From contig JAPTYO010000009.1 of NCBI GenBank assembly GCA_036873135.1, forward strand, positions 35,356,756-35,420,755: a stretch of 64,000 bases of DNA. The letters run 5' to 3'. The position numbers and the translations under genes were made by a program. This DNA is from Clarkia xantiana subsp. parviflora. Its lineage: Eukaryota; Streptophyta; Magnoliopsida; Myrtales; Onagraceae. Positions 43,375 to 55,894 of this stretch are shown here, piece after piece. The notes under the pieces are model-generated. The model made no database searches and was not told where the DNA came from. It saw nothing but the letters and a program-made list of their open reading frames with translations. Each line of letters opens with the position of its first letter. The first letter of the stretch is position 1.

Positions 43375-43980
43375 TTGAACACACCGATGTTCGTCATCTT
43401 GAAAGAGATAAAGAAGACCAAGCTGTGGAAAAAGCCCTCCAATTTCCGCAAGGGCCCATTGGGAAAAGATGAAAGCAAATGGTGTGAAAATCACGAAGTG
43501 TATGGCCACGAGATGGAAGACTGTGTTGGACTAAGGTTTCATGTAAACAGCTTAATCTTAAAAGGAGAAATGAAGAAGTATATCGACCAAGGCAATAAGC
43601 ATCAAAAGAAGTCTCATGTGAAGTCTTCAGGAAAAGGCAAAGGAAAAGAAAAGGCGAATGATAATCCACCTATCGCCAAGCGCCGGAAAAACAACGTCAC
43701 TCATGGAACCAATTATGACGACTTATACAATCCTTGGAGTATGAAGGTGGAGGAAACAAATTTCAAACTTCCGAAAAACAAACTTCCCCATCCACTTGAG
43801 CCAATGACTGACTTCCTTGACAAGAACGTTGAAGAACGGTGCAAGCACCATAAAACTGGGGGGCATGACACCAACATTTGTTCATCCCTAAAGGAGGAGA
43901 TTGAAGAGCTCAACACGCTAGATGCACTGAGGAACTATGTGGCACGTGGCAGAATCAACTTGCCAACAAATCACCTATGA
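43375..43980 (+). pseudogene. LARD Gag C-terminal frame with two zinc-knuckle-like motifs
   Basis: A 201-residue frame with 'WCENHEVYGHEMEDC' and 'CKHHKTGGHDTNIC', spaced by a Lys-rich stretch. Both follow the C-x2-H-x4-H-x4-C pattern seen as 'CRFHRANGHDTNHC' in Tat-2. No Arg-Ser tract, no protease and no RT follow. It is likely the nucleic-acid-binding end of a Gag protein; the true start is upstream of the ATG. Confidence 0.7.
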
Positions 43981-44459
43981 AGACGTCAAACACATCATCA
44001 ATCCCTTTACCTCCATTTTTGCATATCTACTTTAAGTCTTCTTAGATTAAGTACAACTTATGTTTATTAGCTATAGTACTTTTCAAAAGGAGCGATCAGT
44101 AGACGCCTTCCTGTAATCCGTTGTACGAACTCCAAATATCTAATGAATGTTAAATCTACTTTCGTAGGTACATTACTATATCATGCATACTACCTTGGAA
44201 TAACGCCAAGTAACAAGTACGCACATACTAATTGCGTCAACAACACAAGCAATCGCACTATGAACAACAAACGGTTTAGGTCATACAACATCCCCCATGC
44301 AACGGAGCCTCAAGCATTCTATACGCACAAGACTAAAAATCGCGTTGAAATAATAAATAAGACGGTGGCATTACCCAAGTGACAACGTCATCAACATTGT
44401 GGAAGATAGAAATTCTGGATACACTCCTATCTTATACGCACGCCTGTGCCAAACCCATA
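43981..44459. other. LARD non-coding interior, left
   Basis: No gene. 44130-44330 has a diverged direct repeat at about 47800-47960. Confidence 0.5.
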
Positions 44460-44467
44460 ACGAGAAA

Positions 44468-46674
44468 TAGGGCTGGGCATGGTTCGGTTCTGGGCCGAGC
44501 CGGTTCAGAACCGAACCGGAACCAGATTTGTGGTTCAGGTGGTTTCATACATCAGGCAAGAACCGAACCTAATTTAGAGCTATAGAACCAAACCATAAAA
44601 GAACCGGTTCAGAACCGGTTCGAACCGGTCCGAACCTTTTTTTTTTACAAAATCAAAATACACAGATAAATAAATTACTGAAATGTCTCATTCCCGTACA
44701 AAAACTTCAAACATTAAGACGAATTTCAGCATTCTTCTTCTCCGGTATAAGAAGCTTGAGCTAGCTACTCTTCAACCACAGAAGTACTTAACTTCTAAGG
44801 TTAGAAACATTGTAGAACAATAAAAAAAAATGCTACGTAACAACCAATCCAAACACATAAAGTTTCGTTTTTTACCTCATTCGCTCATTCCTACACTAAT
44901 AACATACAGACTACATATTTCGTGTTAAATTTATAATCAGATAGAGGCTTCAAATTGAAACGTACTGCCCCCTTTAAGTGTCAGCACTTCAACAACTGGA
45001 AAATGTTCGTCTTTTAGAATGAGAAATGGACTTGATCCTGCGAAGATTATACATTTTCTGTCTCGATCCCAACTGAAAATGGGACTGAATCTTGTACATG
45101 CACATCAATGATACATGAAATGCATTAAAACACCAGATGCTTGCTTGATCGAGCCAAACTGCGAGTATATGATAAGGAAAAAGACTTTGCAAGTACGGCA
45201 TGAATCAAGACCAGGAGCATACCTCATACTCTCAGACCTGAAAGAGAAGATTGAGCATTGCACACTCACACTGAAAGGCAAATCCACGAGCCACACACTC
45301 AATCGAATTTAGTGTACAGCTTGGCTCTAGTACATAAACAGAAGATAATGATATAGAGTGATGGTATTCTAGACCCAGAACCAACCAATTCAATTGAATG
45401 AAGCCACCCTAAGTTAGTTTTATATAAGTCAGAGCCTTTTTACTAGGGACGCCAATTCTCTCCAACAATCCCGCAGCAAGGATCTCAAATTCCTCCCTTA
45501 TGATATTCCATCTCAAAATGATGCCGGTTTGCAGAAAATGAACTTTGTCTTTTCATTTCTAGGAAAAGAATCAATAGAGAAATATACGAAAAATAGCATC
45601 AATGAGTTACATAAAAATTCTAATAACATATAGGTTCTAAAAAACTTACTGCAATATCCATAATAGCTATAACACATGAAGTTGAACATTACTTTTTCAT
45701 GGCTATAAAACAATATTTAATTCTAGATTGCACATGTTCTAAGTAACATCTATCAGTACCCATAATAACTACAGCATATTGACATTCTTATTACCTAATA
45801 TATAGTAACAAACAAACACACAAACAAATGATCGCGGATTCAGAAAAATGAATGCTTAATAGCAAAATACCAAGTAGTTAGTTTGCATCAAGAAAGCTCA
45901 AAAATCCCTTCTCCAAATATATGAGATATGTGTTAAAGAATAACAAGATTGTATTCTTACCTCTGCAAAGTATTTCTCTGGAAAGTTTAAGCAACTGACT
46001 ATGACTCTAAGAAGACTTTCTATGCAACTGACTATGACTCACCATCTCTGCAACTCTTGATGTATTGAATGAAAGAAACATCAAATGTATGAGTAAATAA
46101 CTGCCTCAAAGGCACAAAGGTGAAAAATAAACTGTAAAATTAAGAAATAGAAAGTAAGTAGATGGTATATTACATAAGACATCAAATTTCCATATTGTTG
46201 TTGGTAGCAGTGGAAAGTTGACCTTAGTTAGAAAATATTTTGAGTGCTAAGAATCCTTAAGGAATGGTGAAGGGATCCTTAAGTTTAACAAAGGTTAAGA
46301 AAAAAACAGATGTGGGCGGTGAACGTAGGCGGCCGGCGAACGGAGGCGGCCGGCGAACGGAGGCGGCCGGCGATTGAGTTTTCTACTTCTTTGCTGCGGC
46401 GAGAAGGAGAATCAGAGTTGTGTTCTTTATTGCGTGATGGAGGAGAATGGTGAGGAGGAATTAGGGTTAGCCGGTTATGTATTTTCTTTAGTTCAAAATT
46501 GGTTTAGAAAAACCGGTTCAAAACTGGTTCGGAACCTGTTTTGAACCGTTCTAGAACCGCTCCATATATTTCTATTCAGAACCGAATCGTATAAGAACCG
46601 GTTCAGTCAGAACCGGTTTGTATCGGTTCGGTTCCGGTTTGGTTCACTCAAACCGGTTTTTTTGCCCAGCCCTA
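44468..46674. mobile_element. Non-autonomous hAT-type element
   Basis: Terminal inverted repeats TAGGGCTGGGCA and TGCCCAGCCCTA, flanked by a perfect 8-bp duplication ACGAGAAA (44460-44467 and 46675-46682). Eight-base duplications and short TIRs are typical of hAT. Subterminal regions are dense in AACCGG and GGTTCG repeats. No transposase frame is present in 2207 bp. Confidence 0.92.
46327..46373. repeat. GC-rich 17-bp tandem repeat inside the hAT element
   Basis: AGGCGGCCGGCGAACGG occurs three times head to tail, the last copy incomplete, in otherwise AT-rich sequence. The following 100 bases also look unlike the rest of the element and could be captured host sequence. Confidence 0.85.
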
Positions 46675-46682
46675 ACGAGAAA

Positions 46683-49600
46683 AGAGTTAGAAAGTTATTT
46701 CCAACATCCAGCAAGTTTACCCTTGTCAAGAACACAAGAAGGATCGTACCACTCAAATACGCCGAGAGCGAAACCTAATCTTCGTACAAAACAAAAGAGA
46801 AGATGAGGATTCCACCAGTATAACATCTCTCAACCATATGCACAATCGTCATACAGACATAACCTCGGAAAGAGTCACAAGTGTATAAAGAAACAAATCA
46901 AATAAACCCAGGCCCCTTGAAAGTGAACACATGAAGCATACATCGCAAAGCCAGCACATTAATTCAACACGGCGCAATGCGCAATTGGAGAAGGAGATCG
47001 GCGTACCGTTCGTGATTGCAGAAAAGCTTGACGCATATAATGGAATCCCAGGGTATACAACCATGAACAAGTGGGGTATGATGAGCGTCAACATCACACC
47101 AAAAGATCAAGTTCCCAACAAAGGCAGGAATTGGTGAAATGAAGGAAGATCAGCAGCTATCAAAAGGTTGCTACAAGGTTGCACTCCAACATAATGTCAA
47201 GACAAACAATAGCGGAATTCCCGTCGTTGATGAAAGCCCAATAGTAGATCATGCACGTCCTAAGCATTACAAGAAATCAAGATAGATGAGCCAGAAAGGA
47301 TGGTCCAAGTAGGCGCATCACGGTTAGAAGATGAAGTAATAGAAACCATCAGGAAACAGCGGTACGACTGCCAAGCGACTTGGGGGGCACCAAGATGACA
47401 AGTGCTCGGCATTCCACCGAAGTGAAGAAATGAATAATTGCAAGAACACGCGATACCATTCTTCTAAGAAGGAAATATCAAGCAACGATCATATATAGGC
47501 ATGTACATCATGCTAAGGAGGCATCAACGCGAATCAACTGGAGGACGCACGCAATAATGCATAGTCATTGTTCGCACATACATATTCACATTCACATATA
47601 GCGGGTGATACTTGGAAAAGCTCCGTTCCCGACATAAGCGCACCTGTCACAATCCGCACGTACCGCGTCCGCACTTAGGGAAGTTTCCTGCACAAACAAG
47701 GAGTCCTCGTATCAGACTCCTTTATGTTATCTGTTATATGCATTGTTAAAAAGAAAATTTCATAACTCCATATTTTTGCAAACTTGTAAACATTGCAACT
47801 ATCTAACAAAGAGCAACTTTGTTCGTAGGTACATACTACACTATGATTACTACATGAGAATTATGCCAAGTAGTAACCTATGCACATAATATCTACTTCA
47901 ACAATACAAGCTAAGCATTATGTTCAAGGAGGGATTTATGGCATACAACGCCAACATATCTATTATCCACACCAACATGGAGTTTATTTCTCCATCCATA
48001 ACAGTGGCTATATCAAGAAGATGTCGGCAACATAAAGCCATCGCGCCATGTGCACAGTCAACTTATATCTGACAATAACAACTTGCGGGTTATCTACAAA
48101 AATGGACTTATAAAATTCTCTACTCAAAGTGACGACTATTCCAAAGGTGTCAACAACAAGCAATATCTTTGGTAAACACCAAGATTTACTATCAAAAGTA
48201 GCATGTTGTGGTATCCTCTTTGTAAGGGCAAACCCCATGTTTACTTCTAAAAAATGGCATGCTGCAAAATGCTCTTAGAAGCAAATCCTCATGTTCAAAG
48301 CCGTTCCCTGAATAGAAACAGGATGCGGCAAATGCAATGATGGGACTGATCACCCCACCGTGGCGGAAGTCCTCTTGTTAGACGACAACCCCACACACTA
48401 AAAGTATGCATACTCTCTTAAGGGTTCATACACCATGAAGACTTAGGCCAGAAAAAGGATAGCTTCATGTTATGCGCTTTTTAAAGCAAACCTTGTACAA
48501 AACTCATCAAATTTACAAGTTGAGTCTTGTATAACGTTATCTTGCTCTTTAGCATTTAACGCCAAAACAACAAAATAAGCAAGAAATATCTTGCAACAAC
48601 GTCGCCTTAGAGTGGAACTAAGAGACGGTATAAACTTAAGTCTTGCTTCGCCAAGACGACACTGCTACATATCAAAGGCCAAGTACCAAGTACATTACTA
48701 CCGGCAATGCTACAAGTACTAAGTGTACATAACACCCAGCAATACGCAAGTCGCAACATCATATGTTCTATCCACCATAACAAGGAGTTCAATCCTATCA
48801 TGCAAGTCCAATACATACGGACAATGAAGATAATGCAAGGTATGAAATATTACTAACAAGTTATCACATGTTTATTATTATTGAAAACAGATCCAAGTGA
48901 TGAAATACCATGCAAGCAAAGGCATAAACAAATATTTACAAAAACCTCAAGACAACATCAACCCATTCACAAAGGGTTCAACATGCCGGAAACAGACAAC
49001 CTAACACCAACCAAGAGATAGCATCATCTCCAAGGATCTATGGCAAAGAGTTCATAATGTCAACATCAAATGCAATGTCGTCATCCGCACAAAAGACATG
49101 GCAAGCATAGCCGCTTCAACTTCAATACGACATAGCTCTTCAACATAAGCGCGACAATCAGCAATGGGTGCATCAAAATCAGCCGTCTCCAAGATCAACT
49201 TTCAAGTGTGAAGAAGTAAACAACGCTTACCTCAATGGGAGGAACGCTCCTCCTTGGGCCGGTCCCTCGACCGGGGGACAGAAGGCACCACCGCACGACC
49301 CTCAACTCTATTCCCTTATCACAAGAAGGAGTTAACACGGTCGTACTCGGCATAAAGAACTTAGAATCGCTCGAGGAACGCGCCCCTGCGTCGGATCTTT
49401 TGAGAATTGTGCTAAAGCCAGAAACTACAACCACGCGTTCAGCAACATGGAGATGCCTTACTCACAAGTCCTTTACCGCAACCATGTCCGGAGACTCCAG
49501 AGTAGCAATGGAAATTGTACGGACATTCCTTCTAACAAGCGGACTACGGTATACATCGGCTATCTGCAAAGACGAGCTTTTCCATCAATCCGACCTACAT

Positions 49601-49989
49601 TACAACATGATACAAGTCATAAAGATCATCAACATACCAAATCTTCATAAGAACGTATATGTGTACCAACATCAACTAATCAAGTAACAAGCATCAGGCA
49701 AGGGGGGCAACTTCTTCAACACATGAACCTTACATGTCGACACCGAGCTCATACTCGTAGCATACATGATTACAAGGGCGAAATATTTTATAAGTGTTTT
49801 TCTTAGGATGACAGTCAGCATATTGCAAGCTGTCAGCATGTTACTATGTGTCAGCATATTACCAAGTGTTAGCATACAACAAGGTGTTGGCATACAACCT
49901 GTGTTTACATCAAAGGATATGGATACAACGTACATAGCCAGGGATAGAGAAAAGATTCTAAGTGTGGGGGCAAGTGCGCACATACATGT
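46683..49989. other. LARD non-coding interior, middle
   Basis: No gene. Short frames (for example 46931-47137 and 49235-49687) show no recognisable motif. The direct repeat partner of 44130-44330 lies near 47800-47960. Confidence 0.5.
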
Positions 49990-50335
49990 ACGTACCTACA
50001 TGTCGACAAGGATGCATGTCGACAAGTGAAGAATATTTTCTAAGTATTTCCATGTACGTACATACATGTCGACAAGGATGCATGTCGACAAGTGAAGAAT
50101 ATTTTCTAAGTATTTCCATGTACGTACATACATGTCAACAAGGATGGATGTCAACAAGGGGAGAATATTTTCTAAGTGTTTCCATGTACGTACATACATG
50201 TCAACAAGGATGGATGTCAACAAGGGGAGAATATTTTCTAAGTGTTTCCATGTACGTACATACATGTCGACAAGTGAAGAAAATTTTCTAAGTGTTTCCA
50301 TGTACGTACGTACATGTCGACAAGGATGGATTGCA
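49990..50335. repeat. 66-bp minisatellite in the LARD
   Basis: About five units with CCATGTACGTACATACATGTC, a GACAAGGATG linker and AGAATATTTTCTAAGTGTTT. The period is a multiple of three, so both strands give repeating 22-residue frames. I take these as by-products. Confidence 0.9.
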
Positions 50336-50357
50336 TATATCAAGTAGCTATTATCAA

Positions 50358-50520
50358 CTTATACACAGTGCCTCCTAAGAATTCCTACGACGCTTATCGA
50401 CAAAGCTCATACGACGACATCTATGGTATCAAGCATCAGAAATTGTTATACACAGTGCCTCCTAAGCATTCCTATGGCGCTTATCGACAAAGCTCATACG
50501 ACGACAGTCTATACATGACG
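50358..50520. repeat. 88-bp tandem duplication in the LARD
   Basis: TATACACAGTGCCTCCTAAG to TCATACGACGACA occurs twice, at about 50358 and 50446, with few differences. Confidence 0.88.
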
Positions 50521-50529
50521 TTCAACGTA

Positions 50530-51710
50530 CATTGCCTAAGCTATCATTACCAACATACAACCATTGGCGGCCATGTACATACAACTACCATTCATCAACA
50601 TCGAGCATACTAAAGCAACGACTAAGGCATGGAACAACATGTCGGCAATGAACACTATGCATAAGGCAAGTATAACGATTCATTTACACTTTTCTAAAAT
50701 TTTCAGCACTTAGAAATTTTTTGACCTATTTGGGGCTAAGTATTCTATGCATTTTATCAAACACCTTGTATGCATGGTAAAGATAACTAGGTAAATAGTG
50801 ATTTCAAGATTGAATCAAGGCCAAAAGAAATCGAGAAATGTCCAACCATGTACGGAATTGAACTCACCAACACGAAGCAAGTCCGAATTGACACGTGCCA
50901 CACCGGAATCCATTTGATATCATCAATGATGTGTCTACTCCAAATCTATAATCTCAAAAGTTTCATCTTCATCAAGAATAGAGAGCTTCTTGGAGATTTA
51001 TCTATGAAGGATGTAAGATAATGAGTATTCTCTCTCCTAATTTTTACTAATAGTGTCTACACCATGTGCTAAGGTCTAAACTTTCATATATTTTCATATA
51101 AGCCCTTAGCAACCTTTACAAGCATCTTTGCATCTCTCCTATGTTCATATTACATATATACTACACAATGCTTCATGACACACTACACGTAATTATTATT
51201 ACACATTACGTACATAGAATTTATCATACACATTTATTATTTATGATCGTTACATGATTATTTTTATAATCTATGTATGAATTGAATGTTTGCATCATTT
51301 TCCATGATTACATCATACTACATGCTTGCATCATTTTCTATGTTTACATCATGCTTCATGATTACATACATGTTCTCCAATTCCATATTATTCTAAGTGT
51401 TTTGCTTGTTGCATGATTACGTCATTCGTCTACTACACTGTCATCATTTACATATTGACAACGTGTTATACGTTTATTTCATATACCATGATATTATCAT
51501 ATTGCATGTCATTATACGCATATTGTCCGTTACGCTAATCTTGTAAACAGATTACGTACGTACGGCGGAAAATTAAAAGTTGGTCAAATTTATGATCTCA
51601 ACATTCGAATTGACAAACAGGCCACCCCTGAGGTCAATACCAAACCTAAATTGGACGAATATCTTATCTTTGAAAAAGAGTCAAGTACGAGTTTTGAACC
51701 ACTACTTGAC
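50530..51710. other. LARD non-coding interior, right
   Basis: AT-rich, with loosely repeated CATGATTACATCAT phrases near 51300-51370. No gene. Confidence 0.5.
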
Positions 51711-51721
51711 TTGGGGGCAAG
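51711..51721 (+). promoter_or_regulatory. Polypurine tract of the LARD
   Basis: TTGGGGGCAAG directly before the 3' LTR. It nearly equals the Tat-2 tract, supporting mobilisation by Tat-type enzymes. Confidence 0.8.
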
Positions 51722-52196
51722 TGTTAGATATCTGTCCAATTCGGGTTCGTATTTACATTTCGGGCCTCGTAAAATATCCCAAAACCCGTAAAAAACCCTT
51801 TCGCGAACACCCAAGTCTAAAACGGTCCGGGATACGCGTAATTCCCGGGCTGAAGGACTTCCAGATTTCCTGGCCTCCGGATTGCTTCGGCAACCCGGAC
51901 CCGTCCCGGATTGTTAAACAATCCAGGTAGGTCCGGACTATCGTTTTTCTTCGTACGCTCACCCCGATTAATTTGCCAAGTGCGGGAAGTCGGTGCATGC
52001 ATAGTCCGCATTGATGATGGTATATGTCTTCCTTACATACCGACATCAAGTAGTTCAAAACTGGGCATGATCCTTAGGTTCCCTATAAATAGGGGCCTAG
52101 GTCTCCCATTCTAGACAACTCACACACTTTTGGACTTGGAATGCTCTGACTTCTCTCTAAGGCTCTCTCTCTCTAGAAGTTCTAACTTGAGCGTCG
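51722..52196 (+). repeat. 3' LTR of the LARD, truncated
   Basis: Matches 41328-41842 but lacks about 45 bases near 51870. Homology ends at GAGCGTCG (52196); the last 230 bases of the LTR are absent. Confidence 0.88.
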
Positions 52197-52246
52197 TTTA
52201 TTGAAGAGACTCTGAAAGTCATTTATTGAAGTAACAAGACTAGATC

Positions 52247-53921
52247 TTACTGCTCGGTTTCCTGGGTATCCGAGATGGACTTGTTTGAGGCGGGGATTCG
52301 GTTGACCCCTTATTCCAAAGATTTGGTATGTCGTTGATTCTTTTGTTTTTCATTCACCCTTTTGTTTCGCCTTGTATTTTGGTTTCATGGAAAAACATAT
52401 CATGTGCAGGAGGATCTCTCTGATCGCATTGTCCCCTCTAAGAAGAAGGCATCTTCCAATGCTGCTCCGAAAGCAGTTAAATCCTCGAAGTCAGGGAAGG
52501 AAGCTGAGGCCTCTAGTACGTTTATTTCCTTGTTTTCCCTTAATTTATGTAAATATACTTATAACTATTCTTGTGTTGTTAGAGCGATCCCCACTGATAT
52601 CCGAACGGGTCGTTGCAGTCAATAAGGGTTCAGGCAAGCCAAAAATGAGGAAGTCTGATCACGAAGTCGGACCCTCGATTGCTAAGAAATAAAGGGACTC
52701 TCCTGCTGGTGCTCGTTTGCCAACTCCTTCTCGCGATAAAGGGAAGGTAGTTGAAGAGGTCACTCCTTTTACCTGATAAGGGAAAGCGACCTGTGGGCGA
52801 TGGCAGAGTTTCCATTGATGTTGACGTGTCTCCTTTATCCCCTGCCCCCAATCGAGGGGACTAGCTTCGGTGGACGAACCAAGCCGCTCATGTTTGTATC
52901 TCTTGTAAACTTAGATTATATTGTGTCATTGTGCCTTACTTGTTTATGTTAATTGCAGGAAGGAATTGGCTCCTTGCTCTAAGTCGTATGGACTTGCTTC
53001 GCCCCACTAACAGGGATATTGTTGGAGCTGAATGGATCCCATTTTCAGATCTGCGGGAATATCATTTTGACAGTCGTTCTTCCTTGCACACCCCTGAGGT
53101 TGGGGTCCGTTTTTTACACGGTGCTGTCGCTCCCGGTGATCGCGTATTGCGTCCGTCTTCCCCTAAGGAAACTCTCGCAGCTTGATTCAAGGAATGTTGT
53201 CTTATTTTGCTCCTGTAAGTGTTTCACCTATTTTTTCTTGACTTTGTCATGTGTGTTGTGTATTATGTGTCTTGATGTTTTCTTGTTGTTTCAAGGGATT
53301 GCCGACATTGTTAACTTATCATCCACTATGATTGAGTTGTCGAAAGAGGAGAAAACGCTTCAGGATGGTCAGGTTTCCTTGAAGGCCGATCCCGTTAATG
53401 CATTGGAGAAGACACGTCTTTCTGACGTGAAAGCGCGGGAGCTCCGAGATCAAGTTACTTCTCTTGAGAGTACCATTGCTGACTTGTGTCGACAGGCCGA
53501 GATTAACGCTTTGCTTCATGCTGCAGAATTGAAGAGTGTTGAGGAGGCATGTCGTGCTGACGAGAAGGTTTCTGATGTCGTAGAGCATAAATCCTCTCCT
53601 GCTTTTGCTACTGATATTGAGAGTCGGTGTAACACCGTGATGCGCAATTTCGAGGAGACCATTGTTGAGCATATCTTTAATCTCATGTTGACGTTCCCCT
53701 TTGGTGAGTTGGGTGATTTTTCTGATTTTGCCACAGGCTATGTCGTTGTTTTGATGGGACAAGCAGCATTTGTTGAAAATGAGGTTCCTGTCCCCGCGGG
53801 TGAGATCATTATTCTAGATGAAGAAGATTATCCGAGTTCCTCCTCCTCTTCTTCCAGTTCTATTGGTGGGACCTCCTCTGAGCATCAAGATCGTGAGGAT
53901 TCTCCCGAGGCGTTCGGTTGA
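52247..53921 (+). pseudogene. Orphan remnant of a Tat-type antisense gene
   Basis: The plus strand holds exon-like pieces separated by GT-AG introns. 'EAGIRLTPYSKDL' ends at a GTATG near 52326. A Lys-rich exon follows a GCAG near 52409 ('KKKASSNAAPKAVKSSKSGK'). Later pieces lie at about 52960-53185, and 53296-53921 is a coiled coil with a Ser-run acidic tail. The order basic region, then coiled coil, then acidic tail matches the second half of the antisense genes of Tat-1 and Tat-2, though sequence similarity is low. No Transposase_28-like part is found; it was probably lost at the junction with the LARD. Several frames are broken. Confidence 0.5.
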
Positions 53922-54206
53922 TCCTTCACCTCCTTTATCGTTTATATATATTTTCTTACTTTCCTCCCCGTGTTGGGTCGAGTTTGTTTTCATAACTTCA
54001 TACTTGGGTGCTTGTGGTTTGCTACTAGATATATGTCTCGTAACTTTTCTATCCCTTATCTTGCTTGTATTGACTACTTAGTATGGTTATCTTTAAAACT
54101 TGTTATGTTTCGGTACCTTTGTTGTAATGGTTGTTTTTCCATGTTGTCTATGCTTGGGAGATTGCATCCTTTCCTATGCTTGCGTGTTGTAGAATGGCAT
54201 GCTTGT

Positions 54207-55090
54207 TGTTGGGATCAAAATGACGTGGCCTGAAGCTTCTGGTAATGGACTTCGAGGTTTCGCCTTTGACTTGCTCTTCTAGGTATCTTTCTCGACCTCG
54301 AGGGGTGCTTAGTCTCCTTTTGAGCGTCTGGCAAACGAGAAACTGAAAAAGGGTTGGGGAGTTGCCCCTGATTCCACTCCGAAGCTTAAATCAGTAATGG
54401 AATTTGAGAGAATACTGTAAAAGTATATGAATGTAACTTAGATAAATAATGAAAGTGTTCCCCTATTTATAGGGGAAAGTACCGACTTTAATATGGCGGC
54501 AACCTTTATGCCTTGATTGGCTGCTCAGTGGCGGTGGCTTCCTTTCTCTGATTGGTGGAGAGGGACGGTGATGTGTCAATAGGTGACAAGCAGGTCGTCA
54601 CCTCATCATTCCTTAGCGTTGAAGGTTTCTTTAACCAAGTGACAAGCAGATTGCCACATCATTCTTACCTTGAGAGGAAGGTTTTCTTGGGTCAGAAGGT
54701 CGGCAAGCTGGTTACCAGCTGGTACCTCTTCCTTAAAGGGAAGGGTTTCCTTGAGTCAGGAGGCGGTGAGCAGGTTGCCACCCGTCCCTTTCCTTAAGAA
54801 GAAGGGCTTTCTGATAGTACTTGGCTGCAGACTCGATTCATACCTTTAAGAGGGAGAATCTTCGAGTGATTTTGTCGTCATTCTTCTAGTGGTGTCTTAA
54901 GAGTCGACATCCTTTTATATTGGTGTCGACTACTTGCTTTCGTCTTCTCGTTATGAACATAAGTGGTTGTCGACTTGTCTTCAAGGTTTCCAACTCAGAC
55001 ATTCCCGACTTACTAATAGCTTATCATTAATAGTGGAAATCCAACAAATGTTGTCGACCCTTGTAAGGTTGCCTCGAATCATATCCAACA
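54207..55090 (-). repeat. 3' LTR of Tat-3
   Basis: Starts TGTTGGGATCAAAATG and ends CATATCCAACA. It has CTATTTATAGGGG near 54466 and CACTCCGAAGCTTAAATCAGT near 54374, like the corresponding parts of the other Tat LTRs. A purine tract (CTCGGGGGCAAG, minus strand) adjoins at 55091-55102. The left boundary is less sure than the right. Confidence 0.75.
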
Positions 55091-55199
55091 CTTGCCCCCG
55101 AGACATAAGTCATTAGTCTTTAAAATAAAGGGAAAGGGGTTATGTCGAGTACCTTTAATGATGAGAAGAGAACTTCATCCTTTTGTTCTTTTAGCCTAG

Positions 55200-55820
55200 A
55201 CTCTTGTTTGCCCTTGGCTTTTATAGAATCGAGGAGTCAGTTATGACTGATCTCCTTTGTAGAGGTGACCTTTGGAAGTCGAGGGAGTCAGTATTATGAC
55301 TGATCCCCTGGATCATCGCCGACTACATGGAGTCAAGGAGTCAGTATTATGACCGATCTCCTTTATAGAGGCGACTTTCGAAAGTCGTGGGAGTCAGTAT
55401 TATGACTGATCTCCTGGATTGCTGCCGACTATAAGGAGTCGAAGGAGTCAGTATTATGACTGATCTCCTTTGTAGAGGTGACTTTCAGAAGTCGTGGGAG
55501 TCAGTATTATGACTGATCTCCTGGATCATCTCCGACTATATGGAGTCGTGGAGTCAGTATTATGATTGATCTCCTTCGTAGAGGCGACTTTCGGAAGTCG
55601 AGGGTGTCAGTATTATGACTGATCTCCTGGATCGTCGCCGACTATATGGAGTCGAGGAGTCAGTATTATGAGTGATCTCCTTTGTAGAGGTGACTTTCAG
55701 AAGTCGAGGGAGTCAGTATTATGATTGATCTCCTTTGTAGAGGAGACTTTCGGAAGTCATGGGAGTCAGTATTATGACTGATCTCCTGGATCGTCGCCGA
55801 CTATATAGAGTCGAGGACTC
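55200..55820. repeat. Minisatellite of alternating 53-bp units in Tat-3
   Basis: About eleven units share GGAGTCAGTATTATGACTGA. Two subtypes alternate, one continuing CTGGATCGTCGCCGACTATA and the other TTTGTAGAGGTGACTTTCGG, so the higher-order period is about 106 bp. It lies between the 3' LTR and the Pol end. Confidence 0.9.
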
Positions 55821-55894
55821 CTATGGACATATCAAGGAGAAATAAATCACATCTTTATTTATCACTTTATTGCAATGAAATACATGAAAGGACT

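Larger units (their letters stand above)
41328..52196 (+). mobile_element. Large retrotransposon derivative (LARD), Tat-related, no pol
   Basis: 5' LTR 41328-42072, PBS from 42074, Gag-like frames, polypurine tract and truncated 3' LTR 51722-52196, all in plus sense. No protease, RT, RNase H or integrase motif is visible in about 9.6 kb, of which 2.2 kb is an inserted hAT element. The PBS type and the Gag zinc-knuckle motifs are like those of the Tat elements. It therefore depended on another element's enzymes. Its right end is lost at 52196. Confidence 0.85.

Noticed and set aside
49962..50347. Repeat-protein genes on both strands
   Set aside because: Explained by the 66-bp minisatellite; both strands are open because the period is a multiple of three.
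53019..53921. Host coiled-coil gene
   Set aside because: Surrounded by retrotransposon remains, with decayed exons upstream and the same domain order as the Tat antisense genes. More likely a retroelement remnant.
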